Position numbers and translations under genes: made by a program. Shown here one piece after another: positions 25,293-34,320 of a DNA stretch of 64,000 nt. The notes beneath the pieces were generated by a model. The model did no database searches. It was given only the letters and a program-made list of their open reading frames with translations, and was not told the origin of the DNA. Source of the DNA: Marinihelvus sp942491555 (GTDB taxonomy: Bacteria > Pseudomonadota > Gammaproteobacteria > Xanthomonadales > SZUA-36); the NCBI GenBank assembly GCA_942491555.1, contig CALOBN010000006.1, positions 124,001 through 188,000 on the forward strand, written 5' to 3'. Position 1 is the stretch's first letter, and each line of letters starts with the position of its first letter.

Positions 25293-26561
25293 TCAGTTCG
25301 CCGATGCCCTTCGATCGCGGGCACGCTCCACGGCAGACACGACCGGCATCTGCACCACCAGGCTGAACAGCGCCACGCCGTAGACCGTCGACTGAACGGC
25401 ATACCAGTGGGGCATATCCAGGTCGAGGGAGAGCGCCAGCGCAATGGCGACGGCTCCACGGGTGCCCCCCCAGAATACGATTCGCTGGTCGTCAAAGGTC
25501 AACGGCCCGGGCCCGGACCACCGCATCGCCTTGAGACGTGGCAGCCAGGATAGAGGACCTGCACCAGCGAAAACGATCAGCGCCCGGGATAACAGGGCGG
25601 CCAGGATGCCAATCACCATGGCCATCCAGTGCTGCTCGAACATCCCGACCGTGAAGCTCATGCCCACCAGGAAAAACAGCATGGCGTTGGCCAGAAAGCC
25701 CAATACGCGCCAACTGTCGATGGCAAAGGCAATGTCTTCTTCGCGACGTTGCCGACGTTGACGCCAGGCGATGGTCAGACCCGCCCCGAGCGTGGTCATG
25801 ACGCCGGAAAGCTCCAGCAGGTGTTCGCCGATCCAGAAGCTTGTGAACGCCAGGACGAGGGTCGAGGCGGTGGCGACGATCTTGTCGTTCGCCGGATCGA
25901 TGATCAAGTCAAATAGCCAGCCGAGCGCCACACCGAGCGCGGCGCCCCCGACCAGAACCAGCACGAACTGCCCCAACGCGGCGGGCAGATCGACCTCGGC
26001 CTCCGGCATGAGCAGCAGGCCCGACACCACGGCGAACAGCGTAATCGTGGTGGCATCGTTGAGCATGCTCTCCCCCTCAAGAATGTCGCGGGCGCGGCAG
26101 GGGTTGGCGAGGCCTTCCCCAGCGGCTCCGGCACCCGTGCGCCGTGCCGGGTCCGTCGCGCAGATCATGGTACCGATCATCAGGGCGATCACCCAGTTAT
26201 CGCCGAGGGTCTCGCCCATGAGCGCGTAAATCAGGCCGGCCGAAGTCAGGGCCGCCACCACCAGCAAGGGCACGGCCAGCGCGCCGATCAGAAGCGCTTC
26301 GCGCCGCAACCGTCCTACCCGAATCGTAACGGCCGCCTCAAAAATAAGAATTGGTACGAGCAGGTAAAACACCAGGTCGCGCAGAATTTGCCAGCGCAGG
26401 CCCGTGTCCCGCCCGAGGGCCACCCAGACCTCCGAGGAAACAAACCCGGCCAGCACCAGAACCACGGGCAGGCTCACCCAGCGCTGGCGTGCCAGCGGCC
26501 GGGACAACACGGCGGCCAGCAGGATGCCGAACATCAGGAATGGCAGGAGCGTATTGATCAT
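25293..26561 (-). CDS. CPA1-type cation:proton antiporter
   Basis: 422 residues with about 12 transmembrane helices. ATDP (135-138) and EGESMLNDAT (162-171, with the ND ion-binding pair at 168-169) identify the NhaP/CPA1 sodium/proton exchanger family. The C-terminal half retains GGTRGAVAIALALSL, the conserved arginine-containing helix. The segment between the two motifs (ARRTGAGAAGEGLANPCRARD) is unusually Gly/Ala/Arg-rich where relatives have a hydrophobic helix and short loop. This is either divergence or a local pair of compensating frameshifts. It probably exchanges Na+ or K+ for H+. The 28-bp gap to the Rieske gene is convergent. Confidence 0.9.
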   Translation of the reverse strand: MINTLLPFLMFGILLAAVLSRPLARQRWVSLPVVLVLAGFVSSEVWVALGRDTGLRWQILRDLVFYLLVPILIFEAAVTIRVGRLRREALLIGALAVPLLVVAALTSAGLIYALMGETLGDNWVIALMIGTMICATDPARRTGAGAAGEGLANPCRARDILEGESMLNDATTITLFAVVSGLLLMPEAEVDLPAALGQFVLVLVGGAALGVALGWLFDLIIDPANDKIVATASTLVLAFTSFWIGEHLLELSGVMTTLGAGLTIAWRQRRQRREEDIAFAIDSWRVLGFLANAMLFFLVGMSFTVGMFEQHWMAMVIGILAALLSRALIVFAGAGPLSWLPRLKAMRWSGPGPLTFDDQRIVFWGGTRGAVAIALALSLDLDMPHWYAVQSTVYGVALFSLVVQMPVVSAVERARDRRASAN

Positions 26562-26691
26562 GACACTGGTGTGGGTTCCCTCGGGGCGCCGGGACGCACT
26601 AACGCCCGGTCGTTACGAGAACAACAGACCGGAGCGAGGCCGATTGTCTTGCGTCGACGTCCAACTGCCCGGGAACCGGCCGGTGCCGGGT

Positions 26692-28869
26692 TCAGAGAAC
26701 TGGCTGATCCTGGTGTTCCTCGTACCAGCGCCGCTGCCGGGCAATATCGGCCTCCAGCTCCGTAAGGGCATCGACCCACTCGGGGGACTCGAGCATGCCA
26801 TTGAGGACAGGCCCACGCAGCCAGAACCAATTGAATCGCCAGCCGTTGTCCATGGCTGTCCGCAAGGCTTTGATTGCGGCCGGAGCATCACCTCGAGTGG
26901 CGTGAATAAAGATGGGTCCGACACGCGGTGGTGGTTGCGTCTCGTGCCAGGCGAGCAGCTGGTCCATAAGGTAGTTGGCGCGCTCCCGTTCGCCCGTGAA
27001 CCACAAGGCCTGAGCCGCCATCCCTACCCGATTATCGTTTTGATCGGTGACCTCCACCGGATCGTTACCCGCCAGAGCGGAAAAGTGTTCATCGACGATG
27101 GCGCGCGCCGCTTCGAAGTCTCCCACATTCATGTAGTTGAAGCCCAGCCCGACCTTGGGCCCGTCAAAGGGATAGCGTTTCGCGATTTCATGCATCAGTT
27201 CCAGGGCTTTTTCCCGGTCGCCACGCAAACTGTGAAGGTTCATTCGCGCACCAAAGGAGGCCTCCGGAAAGGCCTCTTCGGCGGCATCGTAGCAGCGCTC
27301 GGCCTCATCGGCGTCCCCCAGGTGGGTCCACATGTTGCATACCTGGACCGCGGCATCGGCCGCCGTGGCATCGAGGCCGGCATAGGCGCGTACCCAGAGC
27401 ATGGCCTCCCCAAGGCGACCCTCAGAGCCAAGAAAACCCGCTCGCTGCATATAAAGGTTCGGCAACTCGGGGGTGAGCTCAAGCTGCCGAAGATTCATCG
27501 CATAGGCTTCTTCACGACGCTGCACTGACCACAGCGCGGCCGCCTTGTTCATGCCGAGTATCGGCGCGTTTGGGTCGAGCTCCAGGGCCCGGTCCAATTT
27601 CTCCAGGGACTCCTCGTTGCGGTCGAGTTCCTGCAGCAGAACTGCGTACCAGTGCCAGGCCGTGGCGTAGTTTGGATTCAGTTCGATGGCCTTCTGATAC
27701 AGCGTTTCGGCCGCGTCATCCTTGTCCTGGTCCTGGCGGAGATTCGCCAGGGAGGTGTAGGCCTCACCGCTGTTGGCGTTAAGCGCCAGCGCCTTGTCAA
27801 GGGCGGCCTGGCGTGGGGCATAAGAGTCGAGGACGTACAGCTCGCCGTAGTTGACCTGCAGTGACAGGGTGTCGGCGAGACCCACGTAAGCGAGGGTGTA
27901 TTCCGGATCGAGCTCGATGGCTTTTTCAAAATGCGTCTGGGCGCGGAGCAACGACTCGTTGGTGCGCTCGGCCATTTCCTGGCGCCCGATCACATATTCT
28001 CCGTAGGCCTCGAGGCTGTCGGTGGGTTGTTCCGCCAGCCGCGAGCTCTCATCGTCGGTGAGCGTGGCGCTCAGGACAGTAACGATCTCCCGGGAAATCT
28101 CGCTCTGAATCGTGAACAGGTTCTCGGCGGTCAGGGCCCGGTCGTAAAACTCCGCCCAGAGGTGTTCATCACTGCCGGCGTCGATCAGCTGCACATTGAT
28201 GCGCACCTGGTCTGCGGAGCGCTGAATGGCCCCCTCGAGCACCGCACTCACGCCGAGCTCTGCGGCAATATCCGGAATGGACATTTCCGTATCACGGTAG
28301 CGCATGACCGAGGTGCGTGAGATCACCTTGAGATCGCCGACCTTGGCAAGACTCGTGAGCAGGTCGTCGTGAATGCCCTCGGCGAAAAATGCATCTTCCT
28401 CGCGGCTGCTGCGGTTAGCAAACGGCAGGACGGCGATCGATTTTCGATCGGGCGTCTCCACGGTAACCGGGGTTTCGGGGGCCACCTCCTGAACGACTGC
28501 TGGCTCTGTCTCCTGGGAAAAGGGACGGTGCGACACTTTGTCCCAGGCGAAATAGCCGAGGGCAACCACCAGCACAACGATAATCGTCCGATCGAGCTTG
28601 CGGCCCGTGACGGGCGTAATGGAGGCGCTGCGATCGACCTCTTTCTCTTTCTTGAGTCCTTCCGGCGTGAGCTCGAAGGCCCAGGCAATAACCAGCGTGA
28701 CGGGAAAACCCACGGCCAGCGCCAGCATAAAGACCTGCATGATCCAGTCAGGCGCGTTGATGTTTTCCAGGACCAGGTCGACGACCTGCAGGAGCAGCCA
28801 GGCCGTGATCAAATAGGCGATACCCACACGGAAGACGTTTCTTCTTTTCAGCTCTTCGAAGAACGACAA
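26692..28869 (-). CDS. Membrane TolB-domain / TPR protein
   Basis: 725 residues from a TTG start at 28869, chosen because the family begins with an S/LSFFEELKRRNVFRV segment and a GGAG lies 6 nt upstream; the frame runs to a later ATG at 28950. Three hydrophobic segments follow: YLITAWLLLQVVDLVL and VFMLALAVGFPVTLVIAWAFEL near the start, and IIVVLVVALGYFAW further on. Next is a TolB amino-terminal-like (adenylate-cyclase-associated) domain: SIAVLPFANRS, FAEGIHDDLLTSL, SRTSVMRYR. Tetratricopeptide repeats fill about 320-700 (AIELDPEYTLAYVGLADTL and similar). Such proteins are expanded in marine gammaproteobacteria and are thought to be signalling or scaffold proteins. A GGCCCC repeat overlaps the start region. 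Confidence 0.88.
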   Translation of the reverse strand: MSFFEELKRRNVFRVGIAYLITAWLLLQVVDLVLENINAPDWIMQVFMLALAVGFPVTLVIAWAFELTPEGLKKEKEVDRSASITPVTGRKLDRTIIVVLVVALGYFAWDKVSHRPFSQETEPAVVQEVAPETPVTVETPDRKSIAVLPFANRSSREEDAFFAEGIHDDLLTSLAKVGDLKVISRTSVMRYRDTEMSIPDIAAELGVSAVLEGAIQRSADQVRINVQLIDAGSDEHLWAEFYDRALTAENLFTIQSEISREIVTVLSATLTDDESSRLAEQPTDSLEAYGEYVIGRQEMAERTNESLLRAQTHFEKAIELDPEYTLAYVGLADTLSLQVNYGELYVLDSYAPRQAALDKALALNANSGEAYTSLANLRQDQDKDDAAETLYQKAIELNPNYATAWHWYAVLLQELDRNEESLEKLDRALELDPNAPILGMNKAAALWSVQRREEAYAMNLRQLELTPELPNLYMQRAGFLGSEGRLGEAMLWVRAYAGLDATAADAAVQVCNMWTHLGDADEAERCYDAAEEAFPEASFGARMNLHSLRGDREKALELMHEIAKRYPFDGPKVGLGFNYMNVGDFEAARAIVDEHFSALAGNDPVEVTDQNDNRVGMAAQALWFTGERERANYLMDQLLAWHETQPPPRVGPIFIHATRGDAPAAIKALRTAMDNGWRFNWFWLRGPVLNGMLESPEWVDALTELEADIARQRRWYEEHQDQPVL

Positions 28870-28877
28870 ATCACTGC

Positions 28878-28890
28878 TCCGGCCCCTTTT
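28878..28890. repeat. GGCCCC repeat overlapping the TolB/TPR start region
   Basis: TCCGGCCCCTTTT matches the right arm of the GTATCCGGCCCC family. On the minus strand it reads AAAAGGGGCCGGA, and the GGA becomes part of the GGAG ribosome-binding site of the 28869 TTG start. Confidence 0.5.
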
Positions 28891-29127
28891 AAAAAAGAGT
28901 ACGCGATCGTCGGTCCATGTGCCACTTTCTTTATGACAAAAAGGCGGCACGGTGGCTAAGCGACATAGGAGTCAGAGCCCTTTTCTGGCGGGATAGTGGG
29001 GCAAATTCGTTCATTTAGCGCTTCGCTTACGCGGCGAAACGCAGCGAGGCATCAATCACAGGAACGCGATGCGCTAAACTTTCGTCTTTGTCCGTTTCCG
29101 CACCCGGAGTTACAAGCTTTGACCCTC

Positions 29128-32100
29128 ATGATTCGCTCGACGTTCTGCCTTACCCTGCTGCTCACCCCCTTCCTGTATCTCACGAGTGCCGATGCGGCCG
29201 ACTCAGCCACCGTGGAAAAAGCCGCCGAGGGCCTGGCCCTGCGGAGTATCGGGCCGGCACTGATGGGCGGCCGTATCGCCGATATTGCGATTCACCCCGA
29301 CCACGACGCGCTCTGGTATGTCGCGGTCGGTTCCGGCGGCGTCTGGAAGACCGACAATGCGGGCACCACCTGGACGCCCATCTTCGACGAGCAGGGGTCC
29401 TATTCCATCGGTGATGTGACCGTCGACCCGGGTAACCCACGCGTGGTCTGGGTCGGCACGGGCGAGAACGTGAGCGGGCGCCACGTGGGCTGGGGTGATG
29501 GTGTTTACCGCAGCGCCGATGGCGGCGGCACCTGGACCCGCATGGGCCTGGAGAACTCCGAACACATCGGCAAAATCCTCATTGATCCGCGCGACAGCGA
29601 CGTCGTCTACGTGGCGGCGGAAGGACCGCTTTGGGCCGCCGGCGGCGATCGTGGCCTTTACAAAACCAGTGATGGCGGGCGCAGCTGGGAACGTGTTTTG
29701 TACGTCGACGAGAACACGGGCGTCACGGACATCGCGTTTCACCCGACGGATCCTGACGTGATCTACGCAGCCACCTATGACCGCCGGCGTCACGTGTGGG
29801 GCTTCATGGCCGGCGGCCCCGGCAGTGGTATCTACAAGACCATGGACGGCGGGACGAGCTGGGCGCGCAAAACCGCGGGGCTGCCCGAAGGTGATATGGG
29901 CAAGATTGGGCTGGCGGTCACCGTGGCGAACCCCGACCTGGTCTACGCGACCATCGAGGCCGATGAAGACAGCCGGGGCTTCTATCGCTCCGATGACCGG
30001 GGCGAGAGCTGGTCCCGGAAAAACGAATATATCTCCGGTGGAACGGGACCACATTATTACCAGGAAATCGTGGCATCACCGCAGGACGAAGACCTGGTCA
30101 TCCAGATGGACGTGTTCTTTCGCATCACCCGGGACGGCGGCGAGACTTTCTCCGTGCTGGGTACCGGCCGCGAAAAACACAGCGACAACCACGCACTCTG
30201 GATCGATCCGGAGGATGACCGTCACCTGATCGCCGGCTCCGACGCGGGGCTGTACGAAAGCTTCGACCAGGGCATGACCTGGCGGCATTTTCCGAACCTG
30301 CCCGTTTCACAGTTCTACAAGGTCGCGGTCGACAACAGCCTGCCCTTCTACAACATTTTGGCCGGCGCACAAGATCTGGGCACGTTGTTTGGGCCTTCCC
30401 GAACGATGATCACCGAGGGCGTACGCAACCAGGATTGGTACGTGCCACTGGGCGCTGACGGCTACAGCGTGGTGTTCGATCCTATTGATAACAACATCAG
30501 CTACATGGAATACCAGCAGGGCTACATGTTTCGGCACCACCGGGACAGCAATGAGGTGGTGCATATCCAGCCGCAACCGGCGCCAGGCGACCCGCCGGAG
30601 CGCTGGAACTGGGACACACCGATCATCATCAGCCCCCATGATGCTTCCCGCCTGTACGTCGGCTCACAACGGGTCTGGCGCAGCGACGATCGCGGCAACT
30701 CCTGGCGCCCGGTCAGCGAAGACCTGACGTCAAATCAGAACCGTTATGAACTCGGCTACAGCGGCCGCGTCTGGAGCGTCGATGCGCTGCACGACAACGG
30801 CGCCATGTCCAAGTACGCGACGATTACCTCAATCTCCGAATCGCCGGTGCGCGAAGGGACAATTTTCGTCGGCACCGATGACGGCCGGATTCATGCCACG
30901 ACCGACGGCGGCGAAAACTGGCTGCCTGCGGCCACGCTGCCCACCGAGGGAAAACCTGCGTTCGTCAACGACATCGTGGCGTCGCTGTATGACGCCGACA
31001 CGGTTTTCGCCGTGGCGGATTCACACAAACTCGGGGATTTTGCGCCGTATGTCTTCGTCAGCGAAAATCTCGGTCGCAGTTGGCGCTCCATCAGCGGCGA
31101 TCTGCCCGGCGACACCATCGCCTGGGCGATCCAGCAGGATCATGAAAATGAAAACCTGCTGTTTCTGGGTGCCGAGCACGGTGCCTGGTTCACGCTCAAC
31201 CGCGGCGAGAACTGGCACGAGCTCACCGGCGCGCCAACGATTTCGTTTCGCGACATCACGCTTCAGCGTCGCGACGACGACTTCGTCGGCGCCACCTTTG
31301 GTCGCGGCATCTACATCCTTGACGATTACTCACCGCTGCGCAGCATGGCCGATCCGTCCTTCGGCGCCGCCCCCGTCATTTTTCCGGTTCGGGACGCCTG
31401 GTGGTACGTGCCGTCCGTTCCCTCGCAGGCCGAAGGCATGCCGACCCTGGGCAGCGACAGCTTCCGGACCCCGAACCCCGACTTCGGTGCCGTGATCAGC
31501 TACTACCTTCCAACCTCGCTGGAATCCAGTAGCGACCAGCGTAAAAGCGAGGAGACAACCCTGCGCGAAGCGGGCAAGGATATCCCCTTCCCTGGCTGGA
31601 GCCGGCTGGAGGAGGAAGGTCAGGAGAGTGCCCCGCGCGTGCTGCTCCTGGTTCGCGATGCCGGAGAACGTCCGGTGCGGTGGATCGAAGGTCCGGGCGC
31701 GAAAGGTACCCACCGCGTGGCCTGGGATTTGCGTCTCGCGCCCCCGGACGCGGTCGATCTGAGCCAACCGGGTTTCGTACCACCGTGGGTGGGCGAACCG
31801 CAGGGACCGCTGGTGGCTCCCGGCGCGTACTCGGTGCAGCTGTATTCCATGGCTGAGGGCGTGGCGACGGAGTTGGCTGATCCACAACGCTTCGAGGTCA
31901 AACCCGTTAGTGAGGCCCCCGACGGTATCGACTACGCCGAGGTCGCCGCTTTCCAGCAAGAGACTGCCGAACTCCGCAAACAGATCGCGCATGCCAGCGA
32001 AGAGATCGAACGCACCCGCGACCTGCTGAAGCACATGCAGGCGGCTGCAATTGAAGCGCCGGACGCCGACCCGTCCCTGTTTATCCGTCTCGATGAATTT

Positions 32101-32376
32101 GGCGTGGCCCTCGGAGAACTTGCGACCCGGCTCTCCGGCGACCGCATACGCCAGGGCCTGGACGAAGCCGCCAGCCCCTCGATCGCAAGCCGCGCCTACA
32201 ATGCCGCCAACAACTGGAGCCAGACACTGCCCGCGACCCAGACCCAGCGAGCCGACTTCGACATCGCCAACGAAGACTTCGCCGTTTTCAGCCAGGATTT
32301 GCAGGCGCTACTGGAAACCGAGCTGACCCAGCTCGAAGCGGACCTGTTGGCCGCCGGCGCCCCGAGCTGGCGATAA
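29128..32376 (+). CDS. Exported sortilin/VPS10-like multi-propeller protein
   Basis: 1082 residues from the ATG at 29128, which begins a signal peptide (STFCLTLLLTPFLYLTSADA); the open frame back to 28996 lacks signal character. The sequence is a series of Asp-box repeats (SADGGGTWTRM, TSDGGRSWERV, TMDGGTSWARK, SDDRGESWSRK, TTDGGENWLPA) typical of the BNR/sortilin beta-propeller superfamily. They probably form one or two propellers over residues 25-760. The C-terminal 300 residues carry a FlgD-like or Ig-like portion (GTHRVAWDLRLAPP) and a helical coiled segment. Large secreted proteins of this type are usually annotated as glycosyl hydrolases but lack clear catalytic acids. Role uncertain. 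Confidence 0.87.
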   Translation: MIRSTFCLTLLLTPFLYLTSADAADSATVEKAAEGLALRSIGPALMGGRIADIAIHPDHDALWYVAVGSGGVWKTDNAGTTWTPIFDEQGSYSIGDVTVDPGNPRVVWVGTGENVSGRHVGWGDGVYRSADGGGTWTRMGLENSEHIGKILIDPRDSDVVYVAAEGPLWAAGGDRGLYKTSDGGRSWERVLYVDENTGVTDIAFHPTDPDVIYAATYDRRRHVWGFMAGGPGSGIYKTMDGGTSWARKTAGLPEGDMGKIGLAVTVANPDLVYATIEADEDSRGFYRSDDRGESWSRKNEYISGGTGPHYYQEIVASPQDEDLVIQMDVFFRITRDGGETFSVLGTGREKHSDNHALWIDPEDDRHLIAGSDAGLYESFDQGMTWRHFPNLPVSQFYKVAVDNSLPFYNILAGAQDLGTLFGPSRTMITEGVRNQDWYVPLGADGYSVVFDPIDNNISYMEYQQGYMFRHHRDSNEVVHIQPQPAPGDPPERWNWDTPIIISPHDASRLYVGSQRVWRSDDRGNSWRPVSEDLTSNQNRYELGYSGRVWSVDALHDNGAMSKYATITSISESPVREGTIFVGTDDGRIHATTDGGENWLPAATLPTEGKPAFVNDIVASLYDADTVFAVADSHKLGDFAPYVFVSENLGRSWRSISGDLPGDTIAWAIQQDHENENLLFLGAEHGAWFTLNRGENWHELTGAPTISFRDITLQRRDDDFVGATFGRGIYILDDYSPLRSMADPSFGAAPVIFPVRDAWWYVPSVPSQAEGMPTLGSDSFRTPNPDFGAVISYYLPTSLESSSDQRKSEETTLREAGKDIPFPGWSRLEEEGQESAPRVLLLVRDAGERPVRWIEGPGAKGTHRVAWDLRLAPPDAVDLSQPGFVPPWVGEPQGPLVAPGAYSVQLYSMAEGVATELADPQRFEVKPVSEAPDGIDYAEVAAFQQETAELRKQIAHASEEIERTRDLLKHMQAAAIEAPDADPSLFIRLDEFGVALGELATRLSGDRIRQGLDEAASPSIASRAYNAANNWSQTLPATQTQRADFDIANEDFAVFSQDLQALLETELTQLEADLLAAGAPSWR

Positions 32377-32396
32377 ATACCGGGCCGTGAACAACT

Positions 32397-32431
32397 GGTT
32401 TAAGGGGTCCGGTTTAAGGGGTCAGAGCCCC
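32397..32431. repeat. Left inverted tandem repeat bounding sugar cassette
   Basis: GGTTTAAGGGGTCC occurs twice in tandem (32397-32410 and 32411-32423, the second copy ending in GGGGTC and running into AGAGCCCC). The reverse complement of this whole element recurs at 34227-34264. It begins 21 bp after the sortilin-like gene. Confidence 0.75.
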
Positions 32432-32663
32432 AAGCGTCAGATTTTCTGGTGTCGGCGTCAGACGTCAGAGTCAGTCCGAAGTATTTTGATCCGGATTGAA
32501 ACTCATGGTGATTATCCCCGACCGGCAGCGCGGCCATCGCCTGAAGCAGCTTAAAAAAACTTTAAATATGGATATGACCCCATAATCCCGTAGTGATTGT
32601 CACTTTCATGCCCGGACTGAACAGATCTTGCGGTACGATTGTCAGATTGAAGCCAGCGGAAAG

Positions 32664-33404
32664 ATGTTACTCATGGTTTTTTCAGAACAGCTCAATGCAG
32701 ATGAGTTACGCCATGAGGGCGTAACAGTTCTGAGCGGTCTTTTTGACAAGCGTACCGTTGCGAACGCGAGGCGCACGGTCCTTGAGAACCGGGGCCTTTT
32801 CAAGAATACCCGGTCTGCTCCATCTTCCGGACATCTTGCCGGCTTTCATCGGTTCCCTGCACTTGAGCCCCTGCATACCTTGTTGACCGGAAATCAACAC
32901 ATCATCGATTTTCTTGGCCATATGCAAAAAGACGGCGGAGTACGCAGCATCGGGCTGAGCGATATCACTATCAACCGCTCACAGCATTGGCATAAGGATC
33001 TGCTGCGCGGGCAATACAAAACTTACCTGGACGGGGTGCTTGATTGGGAAGCCGATGGTGGTGGAGTCTACAAGGTGCTTTTGTACCTGCAGGACAGCGC
33101 AAGCCTCAAATATATAGAAGCTTCGCACACTATCCCGGTTTCACTCGATAGTGATCACAGCGCGGAACCGGCTGAAAATAGTGTGATTAAAACGGCAAAG
33201 GCAAATGCGGGCGACGTCGTTATCATGGATATTCGTTGCTCACACAGAGGCGCCAGTGACGCCGCTTATGCTGATGGCCAGTGGGATGAAAATCCCCGGA
33301 TTTTGGTGTCTACCGTGCTTGGCGGGGTTGCCAGAAAGCTGACAGGTGCAATGGAGAGAGGCAATTTCCACCGCTTGTCAGACTGGATGAATCTCCATCC
33401 CTGA
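32664..33404 (+). CDS. Phytanoyl-CoA dioxygenase-like Fe(II)/2-oxoglutarate enzyme
   Basis: 246 residues from the ATG at 32664 (GGAAAG just upstream; other in-frame starts lie at 32628 and 32673). It shows the double-stranded beta-helix signature of the PhyH family: the HxD pair at H110/D112 (WHKD), the distal His at H194 (DIRCSHRG), and an Arg near 212 (PRILVS) for 2-oxoglutarate. It is AT-rich compared with flanking genes. It is followed 37 bp later by a GT32 glycosyltransferase, and this pair is bracketed by inverted repeats. Hydroxylation of a sugar- or lipid-linked intermediate is possible, but the substrate is not known. Confidence 0.8.
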   Translation: MLLMVFSEQLNADELRHEGVTVLSGLFDKRTVANARRTVLENRGLFKNTRSAPSSGHLAGFHRFPALEPLHTLLTGNQHIIDFLGHMQKDGGVRSIGLSDITINRSQHWHKDLLRGQYKTYLDGVLDWEADGGGVYKVLLYLQDSASLKYIEASHTIPVSLDSDHSAEPAENSVIKTAKANAGDVVIMDIRCSHRGASDAAYADGQWDENPRILVSTVLGGVARKLTGAMERGNFHRLSDWMNLHP

Positions 33405-33441
33405 TGGAGTTGCGTGATGCAATCAAAAGAAGGTTGGTTCG

Positions 33442-34179
33442 GTGATAAAAAAAGTTGCCAATATCTTCAATATCATTCTCAGTGACCCCGTGTTGTTTCG
33501 ACAGAAAAACAGCACGCTCGACCTGAATATTCAGTCCTTTAAGACCTGTTATCCCAGTGCCAGCTACACACTTTATGACAATAAATCGACACAAAAAATC
33601 ATTGCCAGTAACTTTGACAGTGATGTGCTCGATGCCTACAACCGGCTGGTTCCCTATGCTTACAAAGCTGACCTGGCAAGGTACTGCATTCTTTATCTGA
33701 GAGGTGGTGTTTATTCAGACATCTCGCATCTTCACATCAACCCCATGAAAATTCAAAAGGATACAAAGCTGGTATTTTTTAGAGATATTGCTTTCATACA
33801 TCCTTCATTTGCAGTCAGCAACGGGGTTATTTACGCAGAGCCCGGAGAACAGGATCTGTATAACATCATCAACAGAATTGTAGAGAACTGTCATACCCGG
33901 TTTTATGGACATCACCCGCTTGATCCGACAGGACCGTATCTACTGGGAAAGTACGTGGCCCAGCTGGACAGCCAAAAGCATATCGTTTTTGGCGATTCAA
34001 CGGCCATCGTAGTGGGCGAAAACCCCGACGCTGCCCAGAGACATATTATTAAATTCACACCAGACGGGAACCTCATTGCATTTCGAAACAAGCGCAATGA
34101 TTCATCTATCGATGAATTTATAAGAGGGGGCAACAGCTATGCGGATCTATGGAGAGAAAGGAAGGTTTATGGTGAGTGA
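33442..34179 (+). CDS. GT32-like glycosyltransferase
   Basis: 245 residues with a GTG start. The central motif YKADLARYCILYLRGGVYSDIS (74-95) is that of the Och1/GT32 and capsular sugar transferase families (KADL.RY..LY..GG.Y.D.D). The second Asp of the DxD metal site is Ser here (D93-I-S95), a variant that may change metal use. N-terminal LNIQSFKTCYP and C-terminal DPTGPYLLGKY also fit the family. It is cytoplasmic, without a signal peptide, and distinctly AT-rich. It probably transfers a sugar to a cell-surface glycan acceptor. It is co-directional with the 2OG-dioxygenase gene and likely in the same transcript. Confidence 0.85.
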   Translation: MIKKVANIFNIILSDPVLFRQKNSTLDLNIQSFKTCYPSASYTLYDNKSTQKIIASNFDSDVLDAYNRLVPYAYKADLARYCILYLRGGVYSDISHLHINPMKIQKDTKLVFFRDIAFIHPSFAVSNGVIYAEPGEQDLYNIINRIVENCHTRFYGHHPLDPTGPYLLGKYVAQLDSQKHIVFGDSTAIVVGENPDAAQRHIIKFTPDGNLIAFRNKRNDSSIDEFIRGGNSYADLWRERKVYGE

Positions 34180-34226
34180 CAACATTTGCGCAGCGGTGGT
34201 GTCCATGTCTGGTTCTGCCTGGTGAA

Positions 34227-34264
34227 GGGTGACTCTGACCCCTTTATTCCGACCCCTTTATTCC
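34227..34264. repeat. Right inverted tandem repeat bounding sugar cassette
   Basis: GGGTGACTCTGACCCC leads into two tandem copies of GACCCCTTTATTCC (34237-34250 and 34251-34264). The reverse complement reads as GGAATAAAGGGGTC twice then AGAGTC, closely matching the left element at 32397-32431. Confidence 0.75.
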
Positions 34265-34320
34265 TGACTCCGGATATTCATCCTGAACACGCACGCTGCT
34301 ATGGCGTCTATCTATGTTGG

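Noticed and set aside
29203..30054. 283-codon minus-strand frame inside the sortilin-like gene
   Set aside because: Antisense shadow with composition mirroring the Asp-box repeats.
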